The notes beneath the pieces were generated by a model. That model had not been told where the DNA came from. It saw only the letters and a program-made list of their open reading frames with translations, and ran no database searches. Positions 12,646 to 22,633 of a stretch of 64,000 bases of DNA are shown in pieces. The stretch is taken from assembly GCF_000699445.3 (NCBI RefSeq), contig NC_067196.1:72671864-72735863 (forward strand), read 5' to 3'. Each line of letters begins with the position of its first letter. Position 1 is the first letter of the stretch. The position numbers were made by a program, and so were the translations under genes. The DNA is from Schistosoma haematobium. Taxonomy: Eukaryota; Platyhelminthes; Trematoda; Strigeidida; Schistosomatidae.

Positions 12646-12789
12646 TTTTTAACTATAAATGATATATAATATGCATAGTGCATTTTGATTAAATTTTCAT
12701 TAACCAAACAAAGCATCAATTTAGTTAATTAAAGCTCATAGAATTGAAATATAATTAAGTATTAATTAACCATTTCATAGTGTAAATTC

Positions 12790-12822
<33 letters not shown>

Positions 12823-13310
12823 CATTAAAATAAACAATCATCATTATCACAACTAATATAATTTTCGATTAAAAATAAATGACACATTCAAGTCTCATTT
12901 CATAAACTGATCACTGATATCACGCTTAGAAATAAAATCGAATTATTGTGTCCGAGTAACTAATTCTTTATTATTATTATTATTATTAGTGCTATTACTA
13001 TTACTATTATTGCTGAAATATAATGAAGAAAAGAAAAACAAACCGTATTTATGAAACATATATTTTCTTTCAGAAAACTAATGACAGTTGACCTGTTTAT
13101 CATAAATGACTCAATTCTATACGAAGAGAAATAAAATAATTATATTTAACTAGTAATATATATGATCAAATTTTACACAAGACAAAAAGAAAGAGTCATC
13201 TAATTAGTTGGAAAAAAAAGGAAGACTTATTGAAACATTTCGAAGTTTTAACTTGAAAAAGAAAATTAGGTCGATATATTACTAATCAAAATCATTTCAA
13301 TATAATTAGT
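12646..13310. repeat. AT-rich with two triplet microsatellites
   Basis: (AAT)n at about 12790-12821 and (TTA/CTA)n at about 12968-13013. No gene seen. Confidence 0.7.
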
Positions 13311-13798
13311 TGTTATATCCAGATAAGAATAATGAATGGTAACTTTTGGGATCCATTTATGGACCAATACTATGAGTATATTTTATCATATAATTGTTAA
13401 ATAACTAAATTGTTCATATTCATGTCGCTCTTATTATAAGCTTTAATTTGACCCATAGACTATTATTATACGATTTACCATTTTTGAATTATGCCCTGTC
13501 TATTAATTACTACTTCCCTCATTCACAGCCACATTTAGCTAATACTTGTACAAATGTTGTTTCATATTTTATGGTACGTTGTGGTTTGTTTGGTTGGTAT
13601 ATAAACCGATTATGTTTGAAATAAATGATTCATATTGCAGAGGCTGATATTGGTGTTCTGGACTTAACTGGCTGGGCCAGGCATGGAGCAGGACTAATCA
13701 GAACTCTAGGTTGCTCACACGTGTTTCATGCGTCACTGGTTCGCTGCTCTCTGATTGGCGGTGTCCTTGCGTTATACACAGGTTCACAAGTTATAACA
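13311..13798 (+). mobile_element. Solo LTR, copy 1 (TGTTA...TAACA family)
   Basis: 488 bp, starts TGTTATATCC, ends GTTATAACA, flanked by TTAGT at 13306-13310 and 13799-13803. Internal TATATAAAC promoter-like box (about 13600) followed by AATAAA-type signal (13620). Two other copies (27692 plus, 57044 minus) share full length. No internal retrotransposon coding adjoins. Confidence 0.88.
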
Positions 13799-13834
13799 TT
13801 AGTAAATCAGAATCATTGCTAAAAACGTATATCA

Positions 13835-13937
13835 GTATGGGGTTGTGGAGATTGTTTAGTATTTGTTTAAGATCATAAACTGATTGATATTCGACCACCA
13901 TTGAAAACTTGGAAGCACTGGATAGTCATTTCAGGAA
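13835..13937 (-). repeat. Hammerhead SINE 3' part, head-to-head with next copy
   Basis: The tail and the 3' half of the ribozyme on the minus strand (CCAGTGCTTCCAAG after 'ctgaaatgactat'). It stops abruptly at 13937, where an opposite-strand copy begins. Confidence 0.75.
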
Positions 13938-14345
13938 CTTAATAATCTCCACAATCCCATACAGATAATTACCATGTGCTCACTAGTGACTAGCTATGTA
14001 AGAGAATTCTCGGAGTTCTAGTGAGAATCCGTGACAAGTGGAGCTAATCCGTGTCGGATAGAGACAGGTATCTACCTCAGTACAATGGAAGATGGTAGCG
14101 CGGTTTCGTGGATTGGTTGAGGTTAGGCATAAACACTGTTGGGTACCGGCTCAGTGGTTTAGAGTTTAAGCGTTCGCGCGCGAGACCGAAGGCCCTGGGT
14201 TCAAATCTTTCATGCAGGATCGTGGATGCGCACTGCTGAGGAGTCCCATAATAAGACAAAATGGCTGTCCAGTGCTTCCAGGTTTTCAGTGGTGGCCGAA
14301 AATCAATCGGTTCATGATCTTAATCTGAAAAAGTATAATTTGATC
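13938..14345 (+). repeat. Hammerhead SINE, full length, ribozyme inactive
   Basis: The longest copy: 5' block 'aatctccacaatcccatac', 'ctagtgactagc', then the head 'ggctcagtggtttagagttt', B box GGTTCAAATC, core CTGAGGA with a good stem II 5' arm, but GAAA changed to AAAA. 3' tail 'tggccgaaaatcaatcgg'. Confidence 0.85.
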
Positions 14346-15104
14346 ACTGACATTATTCTAAAATACATAATATTTCAGGTTTTTTGTTATTCCATATTTT
14401 TCAAACTATGAAACCTGGTTACTAGTCAAACTTCTTTTTAACATGTTACATTACTTACTTCATTAACACTAATGTTTAAGGCTTCATCGTTCTAAAACTG
14501 ATAGGATTTGAGGTGCCCGTGATTACCCTAACGATACCTCAAACCAGGATACTACGGTTTTCTTCTCCTTTGACTACAACTCCAACTCCAAAACACAAAT
14601 CTTGTTAGGGACGTGAATTCGGTAAAGACCCTTGAACAGTTCAAGTTGCATCTGATTTCCTCATGTTATGGCTCCGATTAGATTCAATGTTTATGAATTA
14701 CGAAAATTATCAAACTGAACGCTTGTCGTTTGAACGCAAAGACACAAAGAATTTCTATAACTAAATATCATACTGAACGAAAATCCGGTGAACGAGAAAT
14801 ATTAATAGACTAATTAATGTTATACTAAGCAGAAATTATGCAGAATTAGTTTCAAAATCACATTGAATGACTATGAAAACCAGTTCAATAAAAATCTTCA
14901 TCTACCATCAATTTGTCATTTTATTTTTATGACGAGAAATAGATTGATTTCCTGTTTCAGGTATCAATGATCCGTGTTTGAACCAAAGAACTATTCTCAT
15001 AATATTAGTCCAATTTTTGTTTAGCTAATAAATATTTAAATAATTTTAATAAAAACAATTAATTAAAATGATCCATTGTGTTACTGAATAAAAATAAAGA
15101 TTAT
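14346..15104. other. No feature recognised
   Basis: AT-rich; nothing identifiable on either strand. Confidence 0.5.
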
Positions 15105-15440
15105 TCAGTGAAGAAAATCTTCTTTTCAACAAATCTTTTACTTAAGCTATACATTTACATTTATAGTTGTTTCGTAATTATATAAGTCTGTGGAATTATA
15201 AAAAAGATTGCATTATAAAGTGATCCAAGACTTCAGTTATCAAATGATGTTACGTAATAATCAAAGGGTTAGAGAAGAATAGAAGGATGGAAATAATTTA
15301 CGGACAAGAATTATGAAAGACTGATTATTAAGTAACCTCACTTGATAATTTTAGTCTTGAATCACTTTATGATGCCATCTTTTTTATCCTTCTATGGACA
15401 TATATTTAGCATACAACTATAATTATAAATATACAACTTG
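15105..15440. repeat. Inverted pair of Penelope-like 3' ends
   Basis: Left arm (about 15105-15290, minus sense) and right arm (about 15335-15440, plus sense) are imperfect reverse complements: both contain the 'aagattg/catcataaagtgatccaagac' type block and the 'aacttgagtaaatgattt' end. Both match the family A 3' region at 5880-5990/6410-6440. Confidence 0.7.
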
Positions 15441-15960
15441 AGTAAATGATTTCTTCTGAAAGAAGACTCCTTTGGAGCAACGTGACCAGAGTCGATCAGG
15501 TGCTCCTGTATTGAGCTAGTCATAGTTTCGTATTCCCCCCATAAAAGCTACACGGAGTGATTTTCTTAAACGTGTCTAGAAAATGTTCGCCTCACAACAG
15601 CAAATGCATTTATAAGTGCATATCGATGTAGATCAGGTTGGAAGTTTATCTTCAACACGTCTGAAAATGGTAGGTCAGTTTGAGTAAATAATAAAAACTT
15701 ATCTAAACAGAAATTTCTCCCCAAGGATTTTGATATTTCTTTATTCACGATATCAGCAGCCGTATCTCCTCTGGCTTCGGCGTTCATAAAAGAAAGTTTT
15801 TTAGAACTATCGGTGTTTTTTCAGGATATGTTGTTCGTGATAAGTTTCCATCGATGAATCTGGGTGGATAATTATTTCTGGTGAGTGTCTGTCGAAGTTA
15901 AAGTAGTTCATCATCTACTGTGTCCTTGAGCATGAATAGTGAATTAATTTTCTCTTTCTG
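15441..15960 (-). pseudogene. Penelope-like family A, RT end plus partial GIY-YIG
   Basis: Minus-strand frame of 73 codons at 15566-15787 reads NAEARGDTAADIVNKEISKS, then KFLLFTQTDLPFSDVL, ending in a stop; upstream fragments continue the RT C-terminus (RTTYPEKTPIV). Downstream EYETMTSSIQEHLIDSGHVA is the endonuclease tail. The GIY-YIG core itself is lost. Confidence 0.72.
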
Positions 15961-16992
15961 CTCATTGGGACTAAGTTATGGAAATTCTTATACTGAACAA
16001 ACTAGGTCAGTTTCCTATACATATTTCTTTGTGAAAAACCATCTGGTTTTCTTTTCAGCAGTACAGAAAGAAAACAAAATTCCACGCTTAGGTAAATGAT
16101 TTTACTGAAAAAGGATCAACTCACAGAACATGGTCAACACATGCGTATTTGTTATTGAAAACCACTGTATTAATAAACATACGACATGATTAAAATAACA
16201 TTTATCGAAAGAGAAATTGATTCTGCATGATATCACGTTAAGTCATATGACATAATGGTGAAAACTGAATTCAAATGACTTGTTTGGAAGTAGAATCAAG
16301 AAACCTTGCTATTATTTGTACTATAGTGACCAGATACATTTTATGAATCAATTTCACTAAGTTTTATATGTAACTAAAAGTTATAACAAATGTTATGTAA
16401 CACACAGTTATAATCAGTGACTAGGAGTGAAAATTTCACAGATTCCAGCTACTGTGAGTTTCTGTAGTCAAAAGGCTCACCAACTTAGTTGCTCCATCTG
16501 ACTCTGTAAGATGATGACGACAAACGATGAAATATGGATCTTTACTAACTTCGTATATATTCTCTAGCTGGATATTGTTAATACTAACGGAATAAAAGTC
16601 GAATACGAAAGTATTTTGACTATGTATAATTCATACATTCATTTATATAGATAGGAGATAAAAGATGGATATAGGCATGATAGTCACTTCAAGTCTACTC
16701 ACAGTAATTCGATATGAATCAATTTATATGTGAAAAAAGTAACATAACCAAATCGAGATGTGCATGAGCATATAGAAATGTACATAGATGTTGTTAAGCT
16801 CATTTTCAATTCCTGTCCCTATCCTCACCTCATTCAATACGTTTCTCATGTTTTGCTTTATACTACTAGGGAATATTCGGTTAACAGTTGCATTTTTAGT
16901 AGCTTCTAAGCCTATGGTGTAACGCAAGTTTGTTTGCTGTGTAGTATGCTAAATTATTTACATATAACATCTACACTATTCATTATTATAAG
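15961..16992. other. No feature recognised
   Basis: AT-rich sequence without recognisable coding exons or repeats. Confidence 0.5.
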
Positions 16993-17800
16993 ATGCAATT
17001 GGATGATCTAGACTTCGCAGACGATCTGGCCCTTCTATCCCAAACGCAACAACAAATGCAGGAGAAGACGAACAGTGTGGCAGCAGCCTCAGCAGCAATA
17101 GGTCTCAATATACACAAAGGGAAAAGCAGGATTCTCCGATACAACACAGCATGCACCAATCCAATCACAATTGACGGAGAAGATTTGGAAGATGTAAAAA
17201 CCTTTACATATTTAGGCAGCATCATTGATTAACAGGGTGGATCTGATGCAGATGTGAAGGAGTGGATCGGCAAAGCAAGAGCAGCATATTTACAAGTGAA
17301 GAACATCTGGAACTCAAAGCAACTGTCAACCAACACAAAGGTCAGGATTTTCAATACAAATGTCAAGACAATTCTACTGTATGGGGCAGAAACCTGGAGA
17401 ACTACGAAAGCCATCATCCAGAAAATACAGGTGTTTATTAACAATTGTCTACGCAAAATACTTCGAATCCGTTGGCCGGACACTATTAGCAACAACGTAC
17501 TGTGGGAGAAAACAAACCAAATCCCAGTGGAGGAAGAAATCAGGAAGAAGCGCTGGAAGTGGATAGGACACACATTGAGGAAAGCACCCAACTGCGTTAC
17601 AAGACAAGCCCTCACATGGAATCCTGAAGGCTAAATGAAAAGGGGAAGACCGAAGAACACATTACGCCGGGAAATGGAAATAGACATGAGAAAAATGAAG
17701 AAGAATTGGATGGAACTAGAAAAGAAGGCCCAGGACAGAGTGGGTTGGAGAATGTTGGTCGGCGGCCTATGCTCCATTGGGAGTAACAGGCGTAAGTAAG
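16993..17800 (+). pseudogene. RTE-type LINE, 5'-truncated 3' end
   Basis: Begins at the RT catalytic motif C (DFADDLALLS) and continues through the thumb/C-terminal region ([47 protein letters not shown]) to [12 protein letters not shown]. Two in-frame stops (after IID at 17230 and after PEG at 17632). The 3' end is 'gtaagtaagtaaata' running into (TTA)n, typical of RTE short 3' repeats. Confidence 0.9.
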
Positions 17801-18779
17801 TAAATAATTATTATTATTACTTTCTCTCAACCCTTATAACAGTTATTCCCAGTTATGTACATTCCTTGAGTCTTTGTTTAAACGCACCAGCTTCCATATT
17901 TGAGTGCTCTTAGTTCACACTTTAGTCATTGACAAACCATTGTTAAAGTTATACATAGCTATCAGCTATCGTTTAGACTATCGTATGTTGTAATTTCTGT
18001 TTATGTTGTTATTACAGGAAGCCTTTCTCTTTCCAAACATACAGACGCGTCAATCGTTACAGACACTTCACGAATCGACATTTTTAACTAACTTGTGTTT
18101 ATTCATCAATAATAGGACCGTTCTTTAGACAAATAGCTGTTTCATGAGTATTTCAACCATGTAGTTGGACCATCCGGTAGAACTAACAAATGATAAGTCA
18201 AAACTAATTGTTATTGAATATTCCCAATATCACCAATAGCTTTAAATTTTCACATACAAAGTTCACACAATGGTTTGTATCAATCAGTCATGTCAGTTGA
18301 CGATACAGTTGTTAATTTGATTGAGTGTTGGTTATGTTCGAAATGTATATGGGGTCGCCACACTGACAACTGAGGATGTTTGTACGGTAGATGTTTTCCG
18401 TCTTTTTTATGAATTATATGTTATCTTTATTCGGAAAATGATTTACTATTCACTAATCCATATACATCTTGTGAAGTAGGTTCACATAATACCTTATTTT
18501 ATCCTCTTTGAATTGACTCATTTTATTTATTATAAAGATATTCTGTGTACGACATAACAGGAGAGTATTAGTTTCCAGTTACATCAATGTTATGTCTGTC
18601 ACTGTTATGTTTACAGAATAGTTAACTAACTTCTATGCGGTACCGAAATCTGAATCCAACGCTGTATAGTTAAAATGCGAAGACTAGTAATATAGATTTA
18701 CTTGACTCGAAAAACAAATTAGAATAATACATGAATACACTCATACAGATCGATTTTACTAACACTTGACGATTATTAA
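17801..18779. other. No feature recognised
   Basis: AT-rich, apart from a short (ATT)n at the LINE end; nothing identifiable. Confidence 0.5.
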
Positions 18780-18917
18780 ACAATTTAATAGTGGACTTCA
18801 TAAGTCAATTAAGGCTAGACCACGATGGCAAACCTGAAAGCACTGGACGGCCGTTTCGTCCTATTGTGGGGTTCCTCAGCAGTGCGCAGCCATGATCCCG
18901 CTAGTGGGATTCGAACC
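18780..18917 (-). repeat. Hammerhead SINE, left half of head-to-head pair
   Basis: Minus sense: B box GGTTCGAATCCCAC (reversed at 18905-18918), hammerhead 18840-18885, tail. It switches at about 18918 to an opposite-strand copy. Confidence 0.85.
18840..18885 (-). ncRNA. Hammerhead ribozyme, core intact
   Basis: GCACTG, CTGAGGA, ACCCCACAATAGGAC (first stem II pair lost), GAAA, ACGGCCGT, GTC, CAGTGC. Stem I is fully paired over 6 bp. Confidence 0.75.
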
Positions 18918-19085
18918 CGGTCCAGTGGTCAAGTACGTTAAGCGTTCGTGCGCGAGGCTTAAGGCCCCGGGTTCGAATCCCACAAGCGGGATCGTGGGTT
19001 CTCATTGTTTCCAATGGTTGTGTAACATCAATCGGTCCGAGATCTCAATCAATAACTTCATAATCTCCACAACCTTATACTGATA
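18918..19085 (+). repeat. Hammerhead SINE, right half, ribozyme deleted
   Basis: A-box region and B box GGTTCGAATCCC followed by 'gcgggatcgtgggtt', then a jump to the 3' tail; stem II and GAAA are missing. Ends 'aatctccacaaccttatac'. Confidence 0.8.
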
Positions 19086-20056
19086 TATTCTAGTTTACAG
19101 ATTTATATTAAACGTATTGTAAAAAATTCGTTACTTTTTCATAAATTTTTATTATTACCACTACTATTGTCGGGTGTGAACAGTTGTCAAACGACCGTTA
19201 ATTTCATATTCAGTGAAATTTGACGGCGAATTTTGTTAGTGTATCATCGCAATTTTGCAATAAATTGTTACAATTGTATCATTACTGATAATAATAATAA
19301 TAATCGTAATATGACTAATAAAATATTGTAACCTGAAAATTGGACTATCTTTTCATATAGAGAAACAAAGACAACTTTCATTAGATTTATGAATAAATGG
19401 CAATATCATGATTGTTCTTCGCAAACAGTGTAAACTTTAGTCAATCCAATCGGATTATTTCGAAAACTCTGAACGTATCATGAATAAAGTACGCGTCATA
19501 CAAACATACTATACATTATTAGCGCCTATGTCTTAAATGCTTGCATAGAAGTAATCTAGAAATCGCGATGTACACGTATATTACTGATAAAAATAAATTT
19601 GTATCAGTATAAAGAGCCATGCATGCATTCTGTAATCATTTTCATATATTATATTGCTAGCATAACACTTCTAGATGGGTTAAATATATGTATTTAAAAC
19701 TTTAAGGAGATAGTGAGATGCCCTTTTTCTCTTAAACTTAAAATGAAATTATTAAAGTTCTATACCCAGCGCTTTTTATACTAACTCAGGTAAGTTAATG
19801 TTTCCCAAGTACATTAAGTAATGATGCTTCTTTGGATTAAACCAAAGATACTTGGTCGTTTCATAAACTATTTTTTTATTCTTTTACAAATAAATATACA
19901 GCTCATTGTAGAATAAACAATCTAATGGAACTTAGTAAAAAGTTTGTTACCATAATAAAGTGGTGTTATACAATCCACCCATTGTTTGGTATACGTAAAA
20001 CATGTGTCATTTTAACAATTACCAATACAGAACACCAAATAAATTCATTATTCTAA
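19086..20056. other. No feature recognised
   Basis: AT-rich, with a short (AAT)n near 19288. Confidence 0.5.
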
Positions 20057-20140
20057 AGTACATGCTGATGTTGTTCAGAAGAATAATGAAAGCTTCACAA
20101 CTGAACTATCCAATCCAGAGAACACAACACCTCCAAAATC
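20057..20140 (+). mobile_element. Penelope-like family B, 3' remnant
   Basis: Short match to the end of the family B frame ('tgctgatgttgttcagaag', 'ccagagaacacaac'). Confidence 0.6.
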
Positions 20141-21960
20141 TCATTGAGCTACAAATATTATTTATCATTTCCTTAAGAGTAATTGGAAAACGATGAGACA
20201 TACTTGTCAGCTGTTTCACTTATCAATTATGTCCAAACAGGAGAACCACAGGGAGTTGAATACCGACTCACAAGGTATTACAGGAAGCATGATACTTTAG
20301 ACAATACAACTGTAATCTGATCAGTGATTTTCTTCGTCTTGACTCAATTTCTTGTATAAAGCAATTTTTATTCAGTATCATATCAATAAACTAACGCTTT
20401 GTTCGTAACTTCTTAGACTCCACTTGGTAACAACTTCACACTAATAGTTTAGGGAATTAATTTTGATGTAGGTTGATAGCAACTACACAATCACCACCTA
20501 CATCGCCATATCTACATTACTTTAAAAAAGAACAAATGTACTTAGTTTAGTAGCAAATTTATTCACTGTTGATAATTCACATAGATAACACATATATTTA
20601 ACACCATAAATGTGGTTATGCGGTCTATTACTGACTAGTTAAATTAGTAGTATTACTTTTTCCATTAAAAAAATAAGCCAGTATTGTTATTAGCATTAGC
20701 TAGCAATATAAATGCTTTACAATAGTCCGCTTGAGTATTATTCAATCTAGCAACGTATACTACCAATTTTTAATTTTATTTGAGAAAATTTTATGAGAGC
20801 TTACAACTTAAGTCACGTAAAAATAATCACACCTTCTACAGATGCTCTATATCACCCGAAATTAATAACAGTACTCCTGTTACCACGTTTATTTCAAAAC
20901 TGTTCTATAATCATTAATAATTTAGTTTTATCAGTTCATTTATCACCAACTGAAAACAATTTATACATGCCACATTTGATTGGTTATGTGGTGAGTTGAA
21001 AGCTTGTTCTGTTCCTGTAAGAAATTGAACATAGATGACTGTTTTTTTACCAGTAAAATTACATAAATTTATCGATAAGCTGGATTAATTAGACACATCA
21101 GTTTAGGGTCAAACGATTAGTAAGAGGTGTCGATGAGCACAAGCTTTCGGTCGAAATTCGGCTCGACTTTCCGAAGAAAGCAGATATACAATAGTAGTCG
21201 AAAAACTGGCTTAAGCTTCTGGGGAACACACCGGAATGAATGAAGTTGTGGTAAAACTTGATGAAGCAATGGCTTAGTGTTTAGGTCGTTCAACCTCCTG
21301 CCACTAAGTTCCAGCCTCACCTACTTCGGTTTGAGCGACCAAATAGAATGACTACCCTTCACAATTGAAGTGTGGTTCATACCCACGTATATAGAGAATG
21401 AGTTGATTTAAAAATTCACAGTTGATTCATTTAACCAATAAAAGCTTCCTACTTACAATTAGTTCCCTCACTCGAGTAACAGATTCATACCGTATATAAG
21501 AAGCGTGTATATGAGCATGTTAGTTCTTTTCATTTTGGACGACAGAATTAAGATTTAACATCAGGGAATATAAGACTAATGTTATAATTGAACTTGAAGT
21601 AAATTCATCGTTTCACTCAACAAACTGGTCTAAACTTTTATAAGGAAATATAATCAAACATCAAATTTATCAAATCAACTAAATGTATCACATAAACATT
21701 TGTCAATATTTTACATATTATCATCAATACCCAACAATAATATATTTAAACATTAAATTTAAATGAAATGAAGACTAGGTAAACTGAATCCTAAAATTTG
21801 TACATGGTATAATTTAAAGATAACCATTAATAAAGAGTCGTAAACAGATAAATTTCATTAAATTATTTCATCGTATTGAGAAACTAACAGATTTCATTTA
21901 CTGAAATGAGTATTTGAAAAGAAACAATGTGATTTTTCCAAAGCCCTAACAAAAATTAAT
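20141..21960. other. Mostly unique; possible tRNA-like remnant
   Basis: A tRNA-like stretch at about 21260-21315 (GGCTTAGTGTTTAGG and TTCCAGCC) may be an old SINE of another family. Nothing else seen. Confidence 0.35.
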
Positions 21961-22073
21961 GGCGAGACTGTAATTTATGGACGAGTCAATCAGAAGCGTT
22001 TGAGAGATTTCAAGGTCACGGTGCCAACTTAAGATTCGTTCAAAGGGCGTCGTCCATATATTATAGTCTCGCC
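21961..22073. mobile_element. MITE copy 1, 113 bp (Merlin-like)
   Basis: Terminal inverted repeats GGCGAGACTGTAATTTATGG and its complement (ending TATAGTCTCGCC). Perfect 8-bp duplication AAATTAAT at 21953-21960 and 22074-22081. No coding capacity. 8-bp TSD and GG ends fit Merlin; hAT is the alternative. Confidence 0.85.
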
Positions 22074-22362
22074 AAATTAATTAATATATAAAAATAATTT
22101 GTTTTTCTAACTGTATTAAATGAACACGAATGGAAAGTAAGAACAAACGAATAGTTTGAATAAATAACGGATAGAGAACAATTGAAACATCAAGTAATTC
22201 TATTATGGTGAAAATTTGTGTAGCTTAGGAAAGATTAAAAATTTAACGGTGTTGTATCATTAGACTTTGGAAAACACAACTAAGACTATCAAAATTAATT
22301 GCATTGAAAAGAGAGGACAAATTGGGCAATATAAAAGAAAATAAAAAAATTGAATAAGCTTT

Positions 22363-22633
22363 TCAATTATTTGATGTATCCCAAGTGATTGTTTTAATAT
22401 CCATAAATTCATGTAAAGCATTTGGTCCACCTTCACGTCCAATCCCGGAGTTTTTTATTCCACCAAATGGTAATTCAATAGTACTAACAAATCCTGTATT
22501 TAAACCAACCATTCCAACTTGTAATTCATCTGCGATTCGCCAAGCCTGATTAATATTCTCAGTGTAAATGTAACCAGCTAAACCATATGGGGTTGCATTA
22601 GCTAATTCAATCAATTCTTCCTCATTCTTGAAT
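22363..22633 (-). CDS. ALDH5A1: SSADH exon 8 (C-terminus and stop)
   Basis: Acceptor CATTCAG, then [49 protein letters not shown] and ITWDTSNN, with stop TGA at 22365-22363. Contains the oligomerisation strand and the conserved C-terminal Gly-rich motif. No clear AATAAA was located just downstream on the minus strand. Confidence 0.92.

Noticed and set aside
13625..13822. Frames of 60-103 codons at 13625 and 27821 with similar peptides
   Set aside because: Similarity comes from the shared solo LTR; the frames are not conserved with the third copy.
18940..18990. tRNA gene suggested by A and B boxes
   Set aside because: It is the tRNA-like head of the hammerhead SINE; no complete cloverleaf, and the same sequence recurs with the ribozyme downstream.
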